From contig DATIPS010000023.1 in assembly GCA_035471805.1 (NCBI GenBank), forward strand, positions 62,001-126,000: a stretch of DNA of 64,000 nt. Direction: 5' to 3'. The notes beneath the pieces are model-generated. The model saw nothing but the letters and a program-made list of their open reading frames with translations. It was not told where the DNA came from and ran no database searches. The DNA comes from Acidimicrobiia bacterium (lineage in GTDB: Bacteria > Actinomycetota > Acidimicrobiia > Spongiisociales > JAHEDJ01). This document shows, piece after piece, positions 44,911-53,502 of this stretch (position 1 is the first letter of the stretch; every line of letters starts with the position of its first letter). Made by a program: the position numbers and the translations under genes.

Positions 44911-45681
44911 CTAGCGCGGACCCATCCGCGCTCCTGCATCCAGCCTGATCACTTCACCGTTGATCATCGGGTTCTCGAAGACGGCGATGGCCAGATGCGC
45001 GAAGTCGTCTGCTGTGCCCAGTCGTCGGGGGAATACGTGCACCTGGGCCAGCGAATCCTTCAGCTCCTGAGGAGCACCGGCCAGCATGGGCGTATCCATG
45101 ATCCCGGGAGCAATCGTGTTCACGCGGATACCGGTGCCGGCCAGATCACGGGCCAGCGGCAATGTGAGGCCGACGATTCCGCCCTTCGAGGCAGAGTAGG
45201 CCGCCTGGCCGACCTGGCCTTCGTAGGCTGCTATCGAGGCCACGTTGATGATGGCGCCGCGTTCTCCGCCCTCGTTCGGTTCATTCCGGCTCATGACGCC
45301 GGCGACCCGACGAAGCACATCAAACATTCCGATCAGGTTGACCTCGATGGTGAATCTGAAACGATCGAGCGGAAACAGTTCACCTTCCCTGGTGACTACC
45401 CGGTGGGCAGTCACGACTCCGGCCGCGCTGACGAGGAGATCGATCTTGCCGTGGGCCGCCTCGGCCCCGGCTACGGCCCCGGCGACTTGTTCGGTATCGC
45501 GCACATCTGCGGGCACAAAGACGGCCCCCGCTCCCATGCTCTCGGCAACTGCCGCGCCGTCCGACGTCGGCAGGTCGAGAATGGCGACCTTGCCGCCTCG
45601 CGCCGCCAGCGCTTCAGCCGCACCCCGGCCCAATCCCGATGCTCCACCTGTGACCAATGCAACAGAACCCTCGATACGCAC
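44911..45681 (-). CDS. Short-chain dehydrogenase/reductase (3-hydroxyacyl-CoA dehydrogenase-like)
   Basis: 256-residue SDR. Cofactor motif TGGASGLGRG (about 11-20), Asp after beta2 (ILDLP, NAD preference), catalytic Ser in INVASIAAYEG, and Tyr/Lys in YSASKGG (about 163-169). C terminus is GEVIRLDAGARMGPR. Sequence features (VVTREGELFPLDRFRFTIEVN) resemble the HSD17B10/3-hydroxy-2-methylbutyryl-CoA dehydrogenase group, fitting the acyl-CoA genes nearby. Start GTG 45681 has GGAGG 7 nt upstream; the longer frame overlaps murI. It diverges from murI with 66 bp between. Confidence 0.88.
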   Translation of the reverse strand: MRIEGSVALVTGGASGLGRGAAEALAARGGKVAILDLPTSDGAAVAESMGAGAVFVPADVRDTEQVAGAVAGAEAAHGKIDLLVSAAGVVTAHRVVTREGELFPLDRFRFTIEVNLIGMFDVLRRVAGVMSRNEPNEGGERGAIINVASIAAYEGQVGQAAYSASKGGIVGLTLPLARDLAGTGIRVNTIAPGIMDTPMLAGAPQELKDSLAQVHVFPRRLGTADDFAHLAIAVFENPMINGEVIRLDAGARMGPR

Positions 45682-45747
45682 AATCCGCCTCCCTGTACTC
45701 GTGGATTTGACGCTACCAGCCGCAGGATCTGCTGAGATAGTCGTCGT

Positions 45748-46521
45748 ATGACAGCCATCGGAATGTTCGATTCCGGGGTGGGCGGGCTCTCGGTACTCCG
45801 GGAGACACGCCGGCTTCTCCCCGACAGCCGCATCGTCTATGTGGCCGATCAAGCCTATGGACCCTACGGCGACAGAACCCTGGATGACGTCCGGCAGCGC
45901 GCCGATCTCATCACCGAGAGGTTGACGAACGAAGGGGCCGGGATGATCGTGATCGCCTGCCACACGGCATCGGCGGCGGCACTCCACTACCTGCGCGAGC
46001 GCCGTCAGCCGCTGCCGGTTGTGGGCATCGAACCGGCCGTCAAACCAGCCGCCGAACGTACGGCTACCCGCACGGTCGGCGTGCTGGCCACTACTGCCAC
46101 CTTTCAGGGCGAACTGTTCGCGAGCGTCGTGTCCCGGTTTGCGGCCGGAACGAAGGTCATCGCCAGGCCGTGTCCGGGACTCGCCGACCTCGTCGAAACG
46201 GGAGCCGAGCGGTCGAAGATCGAACGCGCCGTGCGGGAGCACCTGGAGCCCTTCCGGGGACGCAACGTCGATCAGATCGTTCTCGGGTGCACCCACTACT
46301 CGTTCCTGGGCGATCTCATCGCCGAATTGTCGGGGGTCCAGGTGGTGGATCCCGCTCCGGCGGTGGCGGCGCAGGTGGAACGGGTGGCGAGGCAAAACGG
46401 TCTAGACCGGGGCGGATCAGCGGCGCTCCGGTTACTGACAACCGGGGACCCGTACTCGTTCCGAGAGCGCGTCACCGCCCTCATCGGTCCAACCGGTGAA
46501 GTGGCGGGGATCGACGTCTAG
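45748..46521 (+). CDS. murI: Glutamate racemase
   Basis: 257-residue cofactor-independent racemase making D-glutamate for peptidoglycan. Motifs: FDSGVGGLSVLRE (about 7-19), YVADQAYGPYGDR, first catalytic Cys in IACHTASAAAL (about 72), second in LGCTHYSFL (about 179), and a C-terminal TGDP. Two residues depart from the usual ACNTAS and GCTHYP: N to H and P to S. Both catalytic cysteines remain, so activity is still likely. Its stop overlaps the convergent cytochrome gene by 4 bp. Confidence 0.93.
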   Translation: MTAIGMFDSGVGGLSVLRETRRLLPDSRIVYVADQAYGPYGDRTLDDVRQRADLITERLTNEGAGMIVIACHTASAAALHYLRERRQPLPVVGIEPAVKPAAERTATRTVGVLATTATFQGELFASVVSRFAAGTKVIARPCPGLADLVETGAERSKIERAVREHLEPFRGRNVDQIVLGCTHYSFLGDLIAELSGVQVVDPAPAVAAQVERVARQNGLDRGGSAALRLLTTGDPYSFRERVTALIGPTGEVAGIDV

Positions 46522-46829
46522 CCGGACTCTTGCTGAGAGCGAAGGTAGTCGGCGACCCGCTCGATCTGGGCTTCAGACAGGTTGAACCCGAAGCCGGGCA
46601 TCCGCCCCAGGCCGACCGAGATCGTCTGCACAAGGTACGCATCCGGCTGGTCGACGAGATCGCTCCCTGCCCCCAGAGCCGGACCGATTCCTCCGGACAG
46701 GTCACCTCCGTGACAGCGACTACAGAGTGTCGAGTAGATCTCAGCTCCGGAGGCGTCCTCTGCCAGGTTCGAAGAGCAACCGGCTGTGATCGTCGCCACC
46801 AGGAGAATCGCTGTGATCGTCTTTCTCAC
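46518..46829 (-). CDS. Small c-type cytochrome lipoprotein
   Basis: 103-residue exported cytochrome. Signal peptide with lipobox TAGCSS (about 16-21). Haem-binding CSRCH at about 36-40, and distal Met in GLGRMPGFGF (about 77). It closely follows the cytochrome c class I/c6-like fold (IYSTLCSRCHGGDLSGGIGP). It would shuttle single electrons at the outer face of the membrane. GTG 46829 is preceded by GGAAGG. It lies 4 bp downstream of the small membrane protein gene, possibly cotranscribed. Confidence 0.88.
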   Translation of the reverse strand: MRKTITAILLVATITAGCSSNLAEDASGAEIYSTLCSRCHGGDLSGGIGPALGAGSDLVDQPDAYLVQTISVGLGRMPGFGFNLSEAQIERVADYLRSQQESG

Positions 46830-46833
46830 ACCA

Positions 46834-47355
46834 TCAACCTTCCGCCAGCATCACGCCGGCCTCGACCAGTAAGGATACGACAACACCTGCGACCAGCACC
46901 CCGACCGCAATCAGGGCCAAAGCTCGCCGCCGCTCTACTCCGAATACGAACGCAGCCAGAGAACCGGACCAAGCACCCGTGACGGGGAGAGGAATGGCCA
47001 CGAAGGCGACCAGAGCCAGATCGCGGAGGCGATCAAACCTGGCAGTGTGGCGTTTGCGGGTGTGCGAGAACAACCTCTCGAGAAACCGGTGCAACCACGA
47101 CCAGTGGGCTTCCGCCCATGAGGTAACGGGCCCCAGGAGCCACAGGATGAACGGAACCGGCAGCAGATTACCGAGCACCGACCAGAAGAGAGCCGGCAGC
47201 AGACTCCATTCGAGCACTCCCCTGGCGAAGGGAATGGCCAGTCGCAGTTCGGTGATCGGCAACGCAGCCAGGAGCATTACCGCGACCGGTTCCGGTATCG
47301 GAAGACTCTCGACCCACTGTTGTATCTCTTCACGCACGGCCGATGAGTATGGCAC
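46834..47355 (-). CDS. Small multidrug-export-family membrane protein (PF06695-like)
   Basis: 173-residue membrane protein with about four helices. PITELRLAIPFARGVLEWSLLPALFW (quoted in parts: PITELRLAIP, LPALFW) is the hallmark N-terminal segment of the family called small multi-drug export protein. The pair AIPLPVTGAWSGSLAAFVFG forms the second characteristic hairpin. Despite its name, transport activity is unproven for the family, and it is related to DedA-like folds. The start is uncertain (GTG 47355 or GTG 47337), as neither has a clear ribosome-binding site. A structured leader lies upstream. Confidence 0.75.
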   Translation of the reverse strand: MPYSSAVREEIQQWVESLPIPEPVAVMLLAALPITELRLAIPFARGVLEWSLLPALFWSVLGNLLPVPFILWLLGPVTSWAEAHWSWLHRFLERLFSHTRKRHTARFDRLRDLALVAFVAIPLPVTGAWSGSLAAFVFGVERRRALALIAVGVLVAGVVVSLLVEAGVMLAEG

Positions 47356-47426
47356 GTCTCGGAGGTCGGGCCGGCGGCGAAGGATATCGATTGACGGCCA
47401 ATTCGCCGGGGCGTAGGATCACCGAG

Positions 47427-47561
47427 GGAACCCGGCCCGGCCGGTTTCCTGCCACGCAACCCTCATTACCCGGGGTCGTGAGGACGGGTTATCCCTGGCG
47501 CCGTGCTCAACACTACGACCCCAACGGAGGCTCCGGTCAACCCCCCTTGCCGGAGCCTCCG
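47427..47561 (-). ncRNA. Stem-rich intergenic element, possible leader RNA
   Basis: Within the 245-bp gap 47356-47600 there are three strong pairings. (i) 47427-47449, an imperfect GGAAMCCGGCC-type palindrome. (ii) GGGGTCGT 47472-47479 with ACGACCCC 47515-47522. (iii) A perfect 12-bp stem 47525-47536 with 47550-47561, loop containing six consecutive C (plus strand). An alternative pairing CCTCA 47461-47465 with TGAGG 47479-47483 competes with (ii). On the minus strand it ends about 72 nt before the small multidrug-export-like gene, suggesting a cis-regulatory leader. It matches no riboswitch that I can recall, and the strand is not certain. Confidence 0.4.
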
Positions 47562-47600
47562 CCATAGGAAACCGCCCGCACTCGCATTTCCCGGAAAACC

Positions 47601-47804
47601 TCAGCGTGAAATGGCGGTCGCTCTCTCGGCCGACCATTGGTTCGGTCTCTTGGCAAGCTCGGGATTCTCCCCCCACTTCGGCCGCCCAAAGAGAATCGCA
47701 GCAGCAATCTCTTCTGCAGGCACGAAATAGCTGCCGGCTCTGATCTCCTGAGCGAGTTCATCGAGCCGGCGCTGCCACCAACTGAGGCTTACGTCTTCCG
47801 CCAT
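47601..47804 (-). CDS. Small FlgM-like protein 1
   Basis: 67-residue protein sharing with its upstream neighbour the segment RLDELAQEIRAGSYFVPAEE followed by IAAAIL. The AGxYxVxxExIAxAxL pattern resembles the C-terminal sigma-binding helices of FlgM anti-sigma-28 factors, though no flagellar gene is in the window. The C-terminal 25 residues are basic and unlike the paralogue. The ATG at 47804 has no clear ribosome-binding site. It follows its paralogue by 48 bp and ychF on the same strand. Confidence 0.55.
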   Translation of the reverse strand: MAEDVSLSWWQRRLDELAQEIRAGSYFVPAEEIAAAILFGRPKWGENPELAKRPNQWSAERATAISR

Positions 47805-47852
47805 TACAGAAACCCATCGGCACGGGGAGTGTCCATATTGACAGAAATCTCA

Positions 47853-48029
47853 CTAAAAGCGGTATTTCTCCGTGATTTGTGCCAGAACGGCCCGGGCAAT
47901 GTCTTCAGGAGTGACGAAATACTCGCCTGCGTCGATCCGCGCCTTGAGGTAGCGGACGTACTCCGCACGGCCTTCGGGCGAGGTCATCGGACTGAGCCGC
48001 GGCGTCTCCTCTTCGGTTGGATCGGCCAT
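47853..48029 (-). CDS. Small FlgM-like protein 2
   Basis: 58-residue protein with an N-terminal acidic, Pro-rich stretch (ADPTEEETPRLSP) and the segment YLKARIDAGEYFVTPEDIAR, paralogous to the next gene. The pattern resembles FlgM C termini, which bind sigma factors; function here is unknown. Start MADPTEE at 48029; a longer frame to 48092 overlaps ychF. It is 31 bp downstream of ychF. Confidence 0.6.
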   Translation of the reverse strand: MADPTEEETPRLSPMTSPEGRAEYVRYLKARIDAGEYFVTPEDIARAVLAQITEKYRF

Positions 48030-48060
48030 CGCAGGAAAATAGCAGCCGCCGGGCCCCGCC

Positions 48061-49137
48061 TCACACCGAGAACCGAACCAGAACCACGTCACCCTCGGAC
48101 ATCGTGTACGCCTTGCCTTCGACCTTCACGATCCCGGATGCTTTCGCGGCATCCCAGCCCCCTGCCTCGATCACGTCGTCGATAGGCGCGATCTCGGCAC
48201 GAATGAAGCCGCGTTCGAGATCCGAATGGATCTTCCCGGCCGCCTCCGGAGCCTTGGCGCCCACCCGAACGGTCCAGGCATGAGCTTCCTTGGGCCCGAG
48301 TGTGTAGAACGACTGAACACCGAGGGCCGAGTAGGAGGCCCGGACCATGCGGCTCAACGCACCTTCCCCCAGCCCCAGTCCTTCGAATAGCTCGGCTCTG
48401 TCTTCGGGGTCGAGTTGGGCGGCTTCCTCCTCGAGTAGCGCGGACACCACGACAACGATGTCACCTTCCGGCACGACCTCCTCAACCGCATTGGCCAACG
48501 AGACCGCATCTGCATCCTCTGCCGCGTTGATCACCCAGACTGCCGGCTTCATCGTGAGCGGAGCCAGGTCACGGAAGGCCCTGATCGCATCCGGCTCCCA
48601 TTTGTGCTGCCGGAGAGCCTCACCGGCCTCCAGCACCGCCGTGGCCGACGCGATCGAGTCGGCCGCCCCGCGTTTGGAGGGATCCGCGGTTGCCTCCTTG
48701 GCGATCTTGGCCTTGCGGCGGTCAAACACATCGAAGTCGGCAAGGGCCAGCTCGAGGAGCAGTTCTTGGGCCTGTGCGACGGGGTCGACGCCGGATTCCT
48801 CATCCGGTACCCCGGGATCCTCAAAGGCTCTCAGCACGACTGCGAGCGCCTCTACATCGCGGAGCCGGCCGAGGAACTGACCGGCAAGGCCGCCCCCGTG
48901 ACCCGGTTTGGCCAGAGCAGGAACGTCCAGAAGCTCCAGCTGCGCGTGCACGATCTTGGCAGAGCTCTCGACGGCGGCCGCCCGTTCCAACTTCTCGTCC
49001 GGAACCGCCGCCACTCCCACATTCGGCTCGGTTGTTGAGAACGGATGCGGGGCGGTCGGGGCCCTCAAGCCGGTCAACGCGTTGAACAGGGTGGTTTTGC
49101 CGACGTTTGGGAAACCGAGGATGCCGATCTTTGCCAC
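48061..49137 (-). CDS. ychF: YchF/OLA1-family ribosome-associated ATPase
   Basis: 358-residue Obg-related P-loop protein with an N-terminal G domain, a coiled-coil insert and a C-terminal TGS domain. G1 is GFPNVGKTTLFNAL (about 8-21), G3 LLDVPALAKPG. The G4 position reads VINAAED, i.e. NxxE rather than NKxD, which in this family switches specificity to ATP. The TGS end has AWTVRVGAKAPEAAGKIHSD, GFIRAEI and GDVVLVRF. Start GTG 49137 places the first strand KIGILGFP properly; there is no ribosome-binding site. It diverges from gpsA by 73 bp. Confidence 0.95.
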   Translation of the reverse strand: MAKIGILGFPNVGKTTLFNALTGLRAPTAPHPFSTTEPNVGVAAVPDEKLERAAAVESSAKIVHAQLELLDVPALAKPGHGGGLAGQFLGRLRDVEALAVVLRAFEDPGVPDEESGVDPVAQAQELLLELALADFDVFDRRKAKIAKEATADPSKRGAADSIASATAVLEAGEALRQHKWEPDAIRAFRDLAPLTMKPAVWVINAAEDADAVSLANAVEEVVPEGDIVVVVSALLEEEAAQLDPEDRAELFEGLGLGEGALSRMVRASYSALGVQSFYTLGPKEAHAWTVRVGAKAPEAAGKIHSDLERGFIRAEIAPIDDVIEAGGWDAAKASGIVKVEGKAYTMSEGDVVLVRFSV

Positions 49138-49210
49138 GGCGGGCGAGTGTAGCCGGGGCGGGCACGGATCAAGTCGAAGGCGTATCGTGGGGAACTCGAA
49201 AGGATGCTCA

Positions 49211-50203
49211 ATGAATATGGCCGTAATCGGAGCGGGTTCTTGGGGTACAACGGTGGCGGCGCTCGCAGCTCGCAGACAGCCGGTCACATTGTGGGCACGA
49301 CGACCTGAACTCGCCGACGCGATCAACCATGGGGAGAACCCGGACTATCTCGCCGGGTTCCGCCTCCCCTACGGCCTGCGCGCCTCGACCGACCTCGAAC
49401 ATGCCGTGTCGGCGGTTGAGGTCATCGTCATGGCGGTACCTTCGCACGGCTATCGGGCGGTCATGAGCGATCTGGCTTCGTTCGTCGACGACGACACGCC
49501 GATACTGAGCCTCACCAAGGGAATCGAGCAAGAGTCCCTGAAACGAATGAGCGAGGTGACGTTGGAGGTGCTCCCGACGCACGATCCGGCCAGAGTCGGC
49601 GTGCTGACGGGACCCAATCTCGCCAACGAGATCATGCAGGGCCAGCCTGCCGCCACCGTCATCGCCATGGAGGATCTAGAGGTCGCCGGCCTGCTACAGC
49701 AGGCGTTCATGGATCCGACCTTTCGGGTCTATACGAATAGAGACGTGGTCGGATGCGAGACGGCGGGCGCACTCAAGAATGTGATGGCGATCGCGGCAGG
49801 CATGGCGCGCGGGCTCGGACTCGGTGACAACACCCTGGCCGCCCTCATCACTCGCGCCATCGCCGAGCTCACCCGTCTCGGCGAGACACTCGGCGGTGAG
49901 CCGGCCACGTTCGCCGGCCTGGCAGGAGTAGGCGACCTGATCGCCACCTGCATGAGTTCCCAGAGCAGAAATCATCGGGTGGGTGTTGAGCTTGCCAGAG
50001 GTCGCTCGCTGGATCAGATCATCGAGGACATGCGGATGGTCGCCGAAGGGGTCAAGACGACCAGAGCCGTGCTCGATCTCGGAGCGAAGGTGGGAGTCGA
50101 AACGCCCATCGCCGAACAGGTCGGCCGGGTCCTGTACGACGGGGTACATCCACGCGAAGCAGTGCTGGCGCTCATGACCCGGCAGGCAAAACGCGAGGTC
50201 TGA
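49211..50203 (+). CDS. gpsA: NAD(P)-dependent glycerol-3-phosphate dehydrogenase
   Basis: 330-residue enzyme reducing dihydroxyacetone phosphate to sn-glycerol-3-phosphate, the substrate of PlsB encoded in the same window. Dinucleotide motif IGAGSWGTTVA (about 6-16), SLTKGIE, LTGPNLANEI, catalytic Lys in AGALKNVMAIAAG (about 190), and NTLAALITRAIAE. The ATG at 49211 is preceded by AAAGGA. Its stop lies 3 bp from the convergent nurA stop. Confidence 0.95.
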   Translation: MNMAVIGAGSWGTTVAALAARRQPVTLWARRPELADAINHGENPDYLAGFRLPYGLRASTDLEHAVSAVEVIVMAVPSHGYRAVMSDLASFVDDDTPILSLTKGIEQESLKRMSEVTLEVLPTHDPARVGVLTGPNLANEIMQGQPAATVIAMEDLEVAGLLQQAFMDPTFRVYTNRDVVGCETAGALKNVMAIAAGMARGLGLGDNTLAALITRAIAELTRLGETLGGEPATFAGLAGVGDLIATCMSSQSRNHRVGVELARGRSLDQIIEDMRMVAEGVKTTRAVLDLGAKVGVETPIAEQVGRVLYDGVHPREAVLALMTRQAKREV

Positions 50204-50206
50204 CCC

Positions 50207-51121
50207 TCAAGCCATTGCGGCTGCCGCACGCAAATCGCGATAGAGCAGTCGGGGATCGCCCAATCTCCTCCGCAGCTCTCGTTCGAGGCCGGCAATCGGA
50301 TATAGATTCTGAGGTGCTCTGGGGTCCTTGTGACCGTGGGATGCAAAGCGCGGCAGGGAGGAGCTGACCAGGTCGGCCAGTGCGGCTGCCGCGGCCGGAG
50401 ATTGGTCGGCCGAGGTCTCGAGCCGCACAACGGACGCCAGAGGATGCCCTGCGGGTCCTGGTAGACGGAGATACCACATGAAGCGCGACCACGAGGTGGT
50501 CGACAAGAAGATGGGAGTCCGCTGCCCGGCGTCCAGCGATCCGAGGATGGGGCGCACGGCCGGCGGCAGGTAGTGGACATGATGGGTCTTGATGTACCCA
50601 ACGGACGACGGAACGTGCCGTCCCGCTCGCAGTGGACCATCCGCCACGACCAGGTCGGCCCCCTCGTGTTTGGTGACCACGGCGTTCTCGAGTTCACCCA
50701 TCCGTTGCTGCAATGCCAGCCAGAGGGCCTCGGGAGTCTCCCCCGCCGCGGAGCGGGCCGCATAGGTCGTGTGCACCGTCGCAATGTCCTCCGCCCGTCC
50801 GGCCGAACTGAATAGCCCTCGCTCGACGACCGCTTCCACGACCTCGGCGCTCCCGTCCGCTCTGACGGCTCCGGCTGCGTACGACGCACATATGCCGAGC
50901 GTCGCCGTCCCTTCGGGTTCGGCGATCCAGACGTTGGCATCGATCCGCCGAACGCCGTCGACGAAGAGCACCGATTCGGCCGCTCTCCCGGATGGTTGGA
51001 TCGGCGCCCAGTCGGCTGCCGGTACCTCGACATCGAGGGAGGGAGGGGCGGTCGTCTCGTCCATATCCGCGCTGACAGCCACCCCGTAGTCCGGCGCCCA
51101 CGGCTCGATCGAGAAGTTCAT
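50207..51121 (-). CDS. nurA: NurA-domain nuclease
   Basis: 304-residue NurA-type protein, an Mn-dependent 5'-3' nuclease that works with the HerA translocase. The RNase H-like fold residues are visible: first Asp in LFVDGVRRID (about 53-62), second in LVVADGPLRAG (about 158-168), then GYIKTHHVHYLPP and the terminal DPRAPQNLYPIAGLE with an Arg/Asp-rich tail. The ATG overlaps the sbcC stop (ATGA, 51118-51121), so it is translationally coupled to SbcC. This context supports DNA-end processing. Assignment to NurA is from motifs I recognise, not an alignment. Confidence 0.8.
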   Translation of the reverse strand: MNFSIEPWAPDYGVAVSADMDETTAPPSLDVEVPAADWAPIQPSGRAAESVLFVDGVRRIDANVWIAEPEGTATLGICASYAAGAVRADGSAEVVEAVVERGLFSSAGRAEDIATVHTTYAARSAAGETPEALWLALQQRMGELENAVVTKHEGADLVVADGPLRAGRHVPSSVGYIKTHHVHYLPPAVRPILGSLDAGQRTPIFLSTTSWSRFMWYLRLPGPAGHPLASVVRLETSADQSPAAAAALADLVSSSLPRFASHGHKDPRAPQNLYPIAGLERELRRRLGDPRLLYRDLRAAAAMA

Positions 51122-53502
51122 CCGTCCGTCCTTTCGACCGTGGCTCCGGCCGGGCCCTTGCGAACCTCGAATCTGACCGGCACCTGTTCGGCGAGGTCTT
51201 TCACGTGAGTGATCAATCCGATTGTGCGACCGTCGGACCCGAGTTCATGGATCACTGCGGCGACGACGTCGAGAGACTCCGAGTCCAGGGATCCGAATCC
51301 TTCGTCGAGGAACATCGACTCGAGCCGGGCCACCCCATGCACCGACATCGAAGCCAGTTGCTCTGCGAGTGCCAGGGCCAGCGCCAGCGAGACGAGGAAG
51401 GTCTCACCGCCCGACAGAGTCTTGACCGAGCGTCGCTCATCGGCGTTGCGATGGTCGATGATGCGAAAGTCGCGTTTCTCGAGTTCGAGCGAGAACGCAC
51501 CACCGGATAGATCGTCGAGGCGTTGATTCGCACCATCGACGAGAGCTTCGAGCGCTTCGGCCATCAGCCAGCCCTCGAATCCGCCGGCGGCCAGGTGCTG
51601 GGCCAGCGTCTTCGCAACCACAGACTGCTCCTGATGGCGATCTCGTTCCCCGGCGAGTTTGCCTGCCTTGGATCTTGCTTGAGCTATCCGCTCGACCTCC
51701 TGTGCAGCAACGGCCACCGCTTCGACACAGACGTCGCGGAGTCTCTGACCCCTTTGACCGTCGAAGTCCAGGTCCAGTCCCCGCAACTTCTCGATCACCA
51801 GTCGCTCCTGTTGATCGATCCTGTCTCTGGCTTCGATCGCCACCCGCTCGAGATCCTTCGCCGACTGCACACGGGATCGAGCCGTCTCGGCCGCCCATTC
51901 GACCAGGGTGGTCCAATCCTCTTCGAGATGCTTCCGTTCGGCGACGGGAGGCACAAGGGCCGCCAGGCTGTCGCGCGTGATATCGAAATCCCGCCGTGCC
52001 GTTTCGATCGTCTGACCAACTCCCCGCTCCTGAGCCCGGGCCGATTCGACGCTCCTGCGAGCCTCCTGCTCCACCTCGATGGCGCTCCGAAGGCGCAAGT
52101 CCAGATCCCGCCGAGCCGCCATCAGGCGTTCACTGTCGGACGCCTCCGGCCGACCGGCCAGAGATTCGCGGAGCTCGGCGACCCGCCGCTGCGCCTCCAC
52201 ACGGCGCGATGCGGCCGAAGCCAGCTTCTCCCCGCTCTCCACAGCTGCTGCTGCCGCAGCCGTACTCCGCTCGCGGAGCTGCTGCACGAGAGCTTCCGCC
52301 TCGGTCAACTCGTCTGGAGTTGACTCGTCGTCTGGAAGCTCGTCAACGGTCCGGCGGCACACCGGACACGGCGCGCCCACTTCGAGATGCTCAGCCAGGC
52401 TGTGAGCCGCGTGCCTGCGGCGCACCTCCTCGAGTCGGTCGAGCGCCGTGGCGAGCGCGGCATCGGAAGCGCCGGAAGCAGCTTTCGCCTGCTCGGCGGC
52501 GACACCGGCGGCCTTCTCCTGCTCGGAAGCGGCGGCCTCGGCCTCGATTTCTCCGGCGAGCCGGGCGTGCAGATCGAGGACTCGTGCGAGCACGGCGAGG
52601 TCCGGGATCTCCCCCGACTCCTTCTCCAACTCGATGCGCCGTCTTTCGGCGTCCACCGCGCCGGCTTGCGCGGCCTTCAACTGTGCGGCCGCTTGCTCCA
52701 CGATTTTCGTGAGGTCGGCGAGGTCGGACGGCATTTCGATCGCCCGGAGCAGAGCCGCTTCACGCCGGAATCGCTCTGCATCCCGGGTCGCATCTGCAGC
52801 TGCGGTTCGTGCCTCCTCGAGGGTCGGCTCGGCGGCATCGATCTCCTCACGGACGGCAGCCAGGCCGTCCCGCCTCGATTCCGCCGTTCTCATTGCTTCC
52901 TCGGAGGCGAACCCGAGATCCTCCAACTGAACGGACAAGAGATCGATCGTGGTATCGGCCACCTTCTGACGATCGAGAGCGAGCTTCCTGACGATCTGGA
53001 TACGGCCGAGATCGAGCAGCTCGCGCAGGAGTTCCTGTTTCTTCGCCGGGGTGTCTTGCAGAAATGCGGCGAACTCCCCCTGCGGGAGCACAACACATTT
53101 CGTGAAATGATCGAAGCCGAGTCCGACCAGCGCCTCGACCGCGTGCGTGACCTCGTCGGCGCCCATCACCGATTCAGGGCCGCCTTCCAGACGGGCTTCG
53201 GCGGTGGTCGCTCCGGTCTTCGTGCGCCTCACGACGCGCGCGGCCACATAATCGATTTCGCCGACGGAGAAATCGAAGCGCACCCTCGCCTCGGTCTTCC
53301 CGAGTGAGATGATGGGCTCCACCGCCGATTTCCCGAGCCGCGGCACCACCCCGTAGAGGGCGAACAGCAACGCGTCGACCAGGCTCGACTTCCCGCTGCC
53401 GGTCGGGCCGACAAATGCAAAGAGATCTGCACCGTCGAAATCGACGACGGTCTTGGTCCTGAAGGCGGTGAACCCCTCGACCTCGAGGCGTCTAGGCCTC
53501 AT
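51118..53502 (-). CDS. sbcC: SbcC/Rad50-type SMC ATPase
   Basis: 794-residue ATPase of the SbcCD (Mre11-Rad50) end-processing complex. Walker A GPTGSGKSSL (about 32-41), Q-loop region VLPQGEFAAFL, long Ala/Glu/Arg-rich coiled coils, a zinc-hook CPVC (about 378-381) in the middle, signature KTLSGGETFLVSLALALAL and Walker B SMFLDEGFGSLD near the C terminus, then H-loop ITHVKDLAE. It is shorter than E. coli SbcC (1048), consistent with shorter coiled coils. It overlaps sbcD by 11 bp and nurA by 4 bp. The start MRPRRLEV at 53502 replaces a longer frame inside sbcD. Confidence 0.95.
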   Translation of the reverse strand: MRPRRLEVEGFTAFRTKTVVDFDGADLFAFVGPTGSGKSSLVDALLFALYGVVPRLGKSAVEPIISLGKTEARVRFDFSVGEIDYVAARVVRRTKTGATTAEARLEGGPESVMGADEVTHAVEALVGLGFDHFTKCVVLPQGEFAAFLQDTPAKKQELLRELLDLGRIQIVRKLALDRQKVADTTIDLLSVQLEDLGFASEEAMRTAESRRDGLAAVREEIDAAEPTLEEARTAAADATRDAERFRREAALLRAIEMPSDLADLTKIVEQAAAQLKAAQAGAVDAERRRIELEKESGEIPDLAVLARVLDLHARLAGEIEAEAAASEQEKAAGVAAEQAKAASGASDAALATALDRLEEVRRRHAAHSLAEHLEVGAPCPVCRRTVDELPDDESTPDELTEAEALVQQLRERSTAAAAAAVESGEKLASAASRRVEAQRRVAELRESLAGRPEASDSERLMAARRDLDLRLRSAIEVEQEARRSVESARAQERGVGQTIETARRDFDITRDSLAALVPPVAERKHLEEDWTTLVEWAAETARSRVQSAKDLERVAIEARDRIDQQERLVIEKLRGLDLDFDGQRGQRLRDVCVEAVAVAAQEVERIAQARSKAGKLAGERDRHQEQSVVAKTLAQHLAAGGFEGWLMAEALEALVDGANQRLDDLSGGAFSLELEKRDFRIIDHRNADERRSVKTLSGGETFLVSLALALALAEQLASMSVHGVARLESMFLDEGFGSLDSESLDVVAAVIHELGSDGRTIGLITHVKDLAEQVPVRFEVRKGPAGATVERTDG

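Noticed and set aside
47525..47561. Simple intrinsic terminator or the actinobacterial 6C RNA
   Set aside because: No U-run follows on either strand, and only one C-rich-loop hairpin is present, whereas 6C RNA has two.
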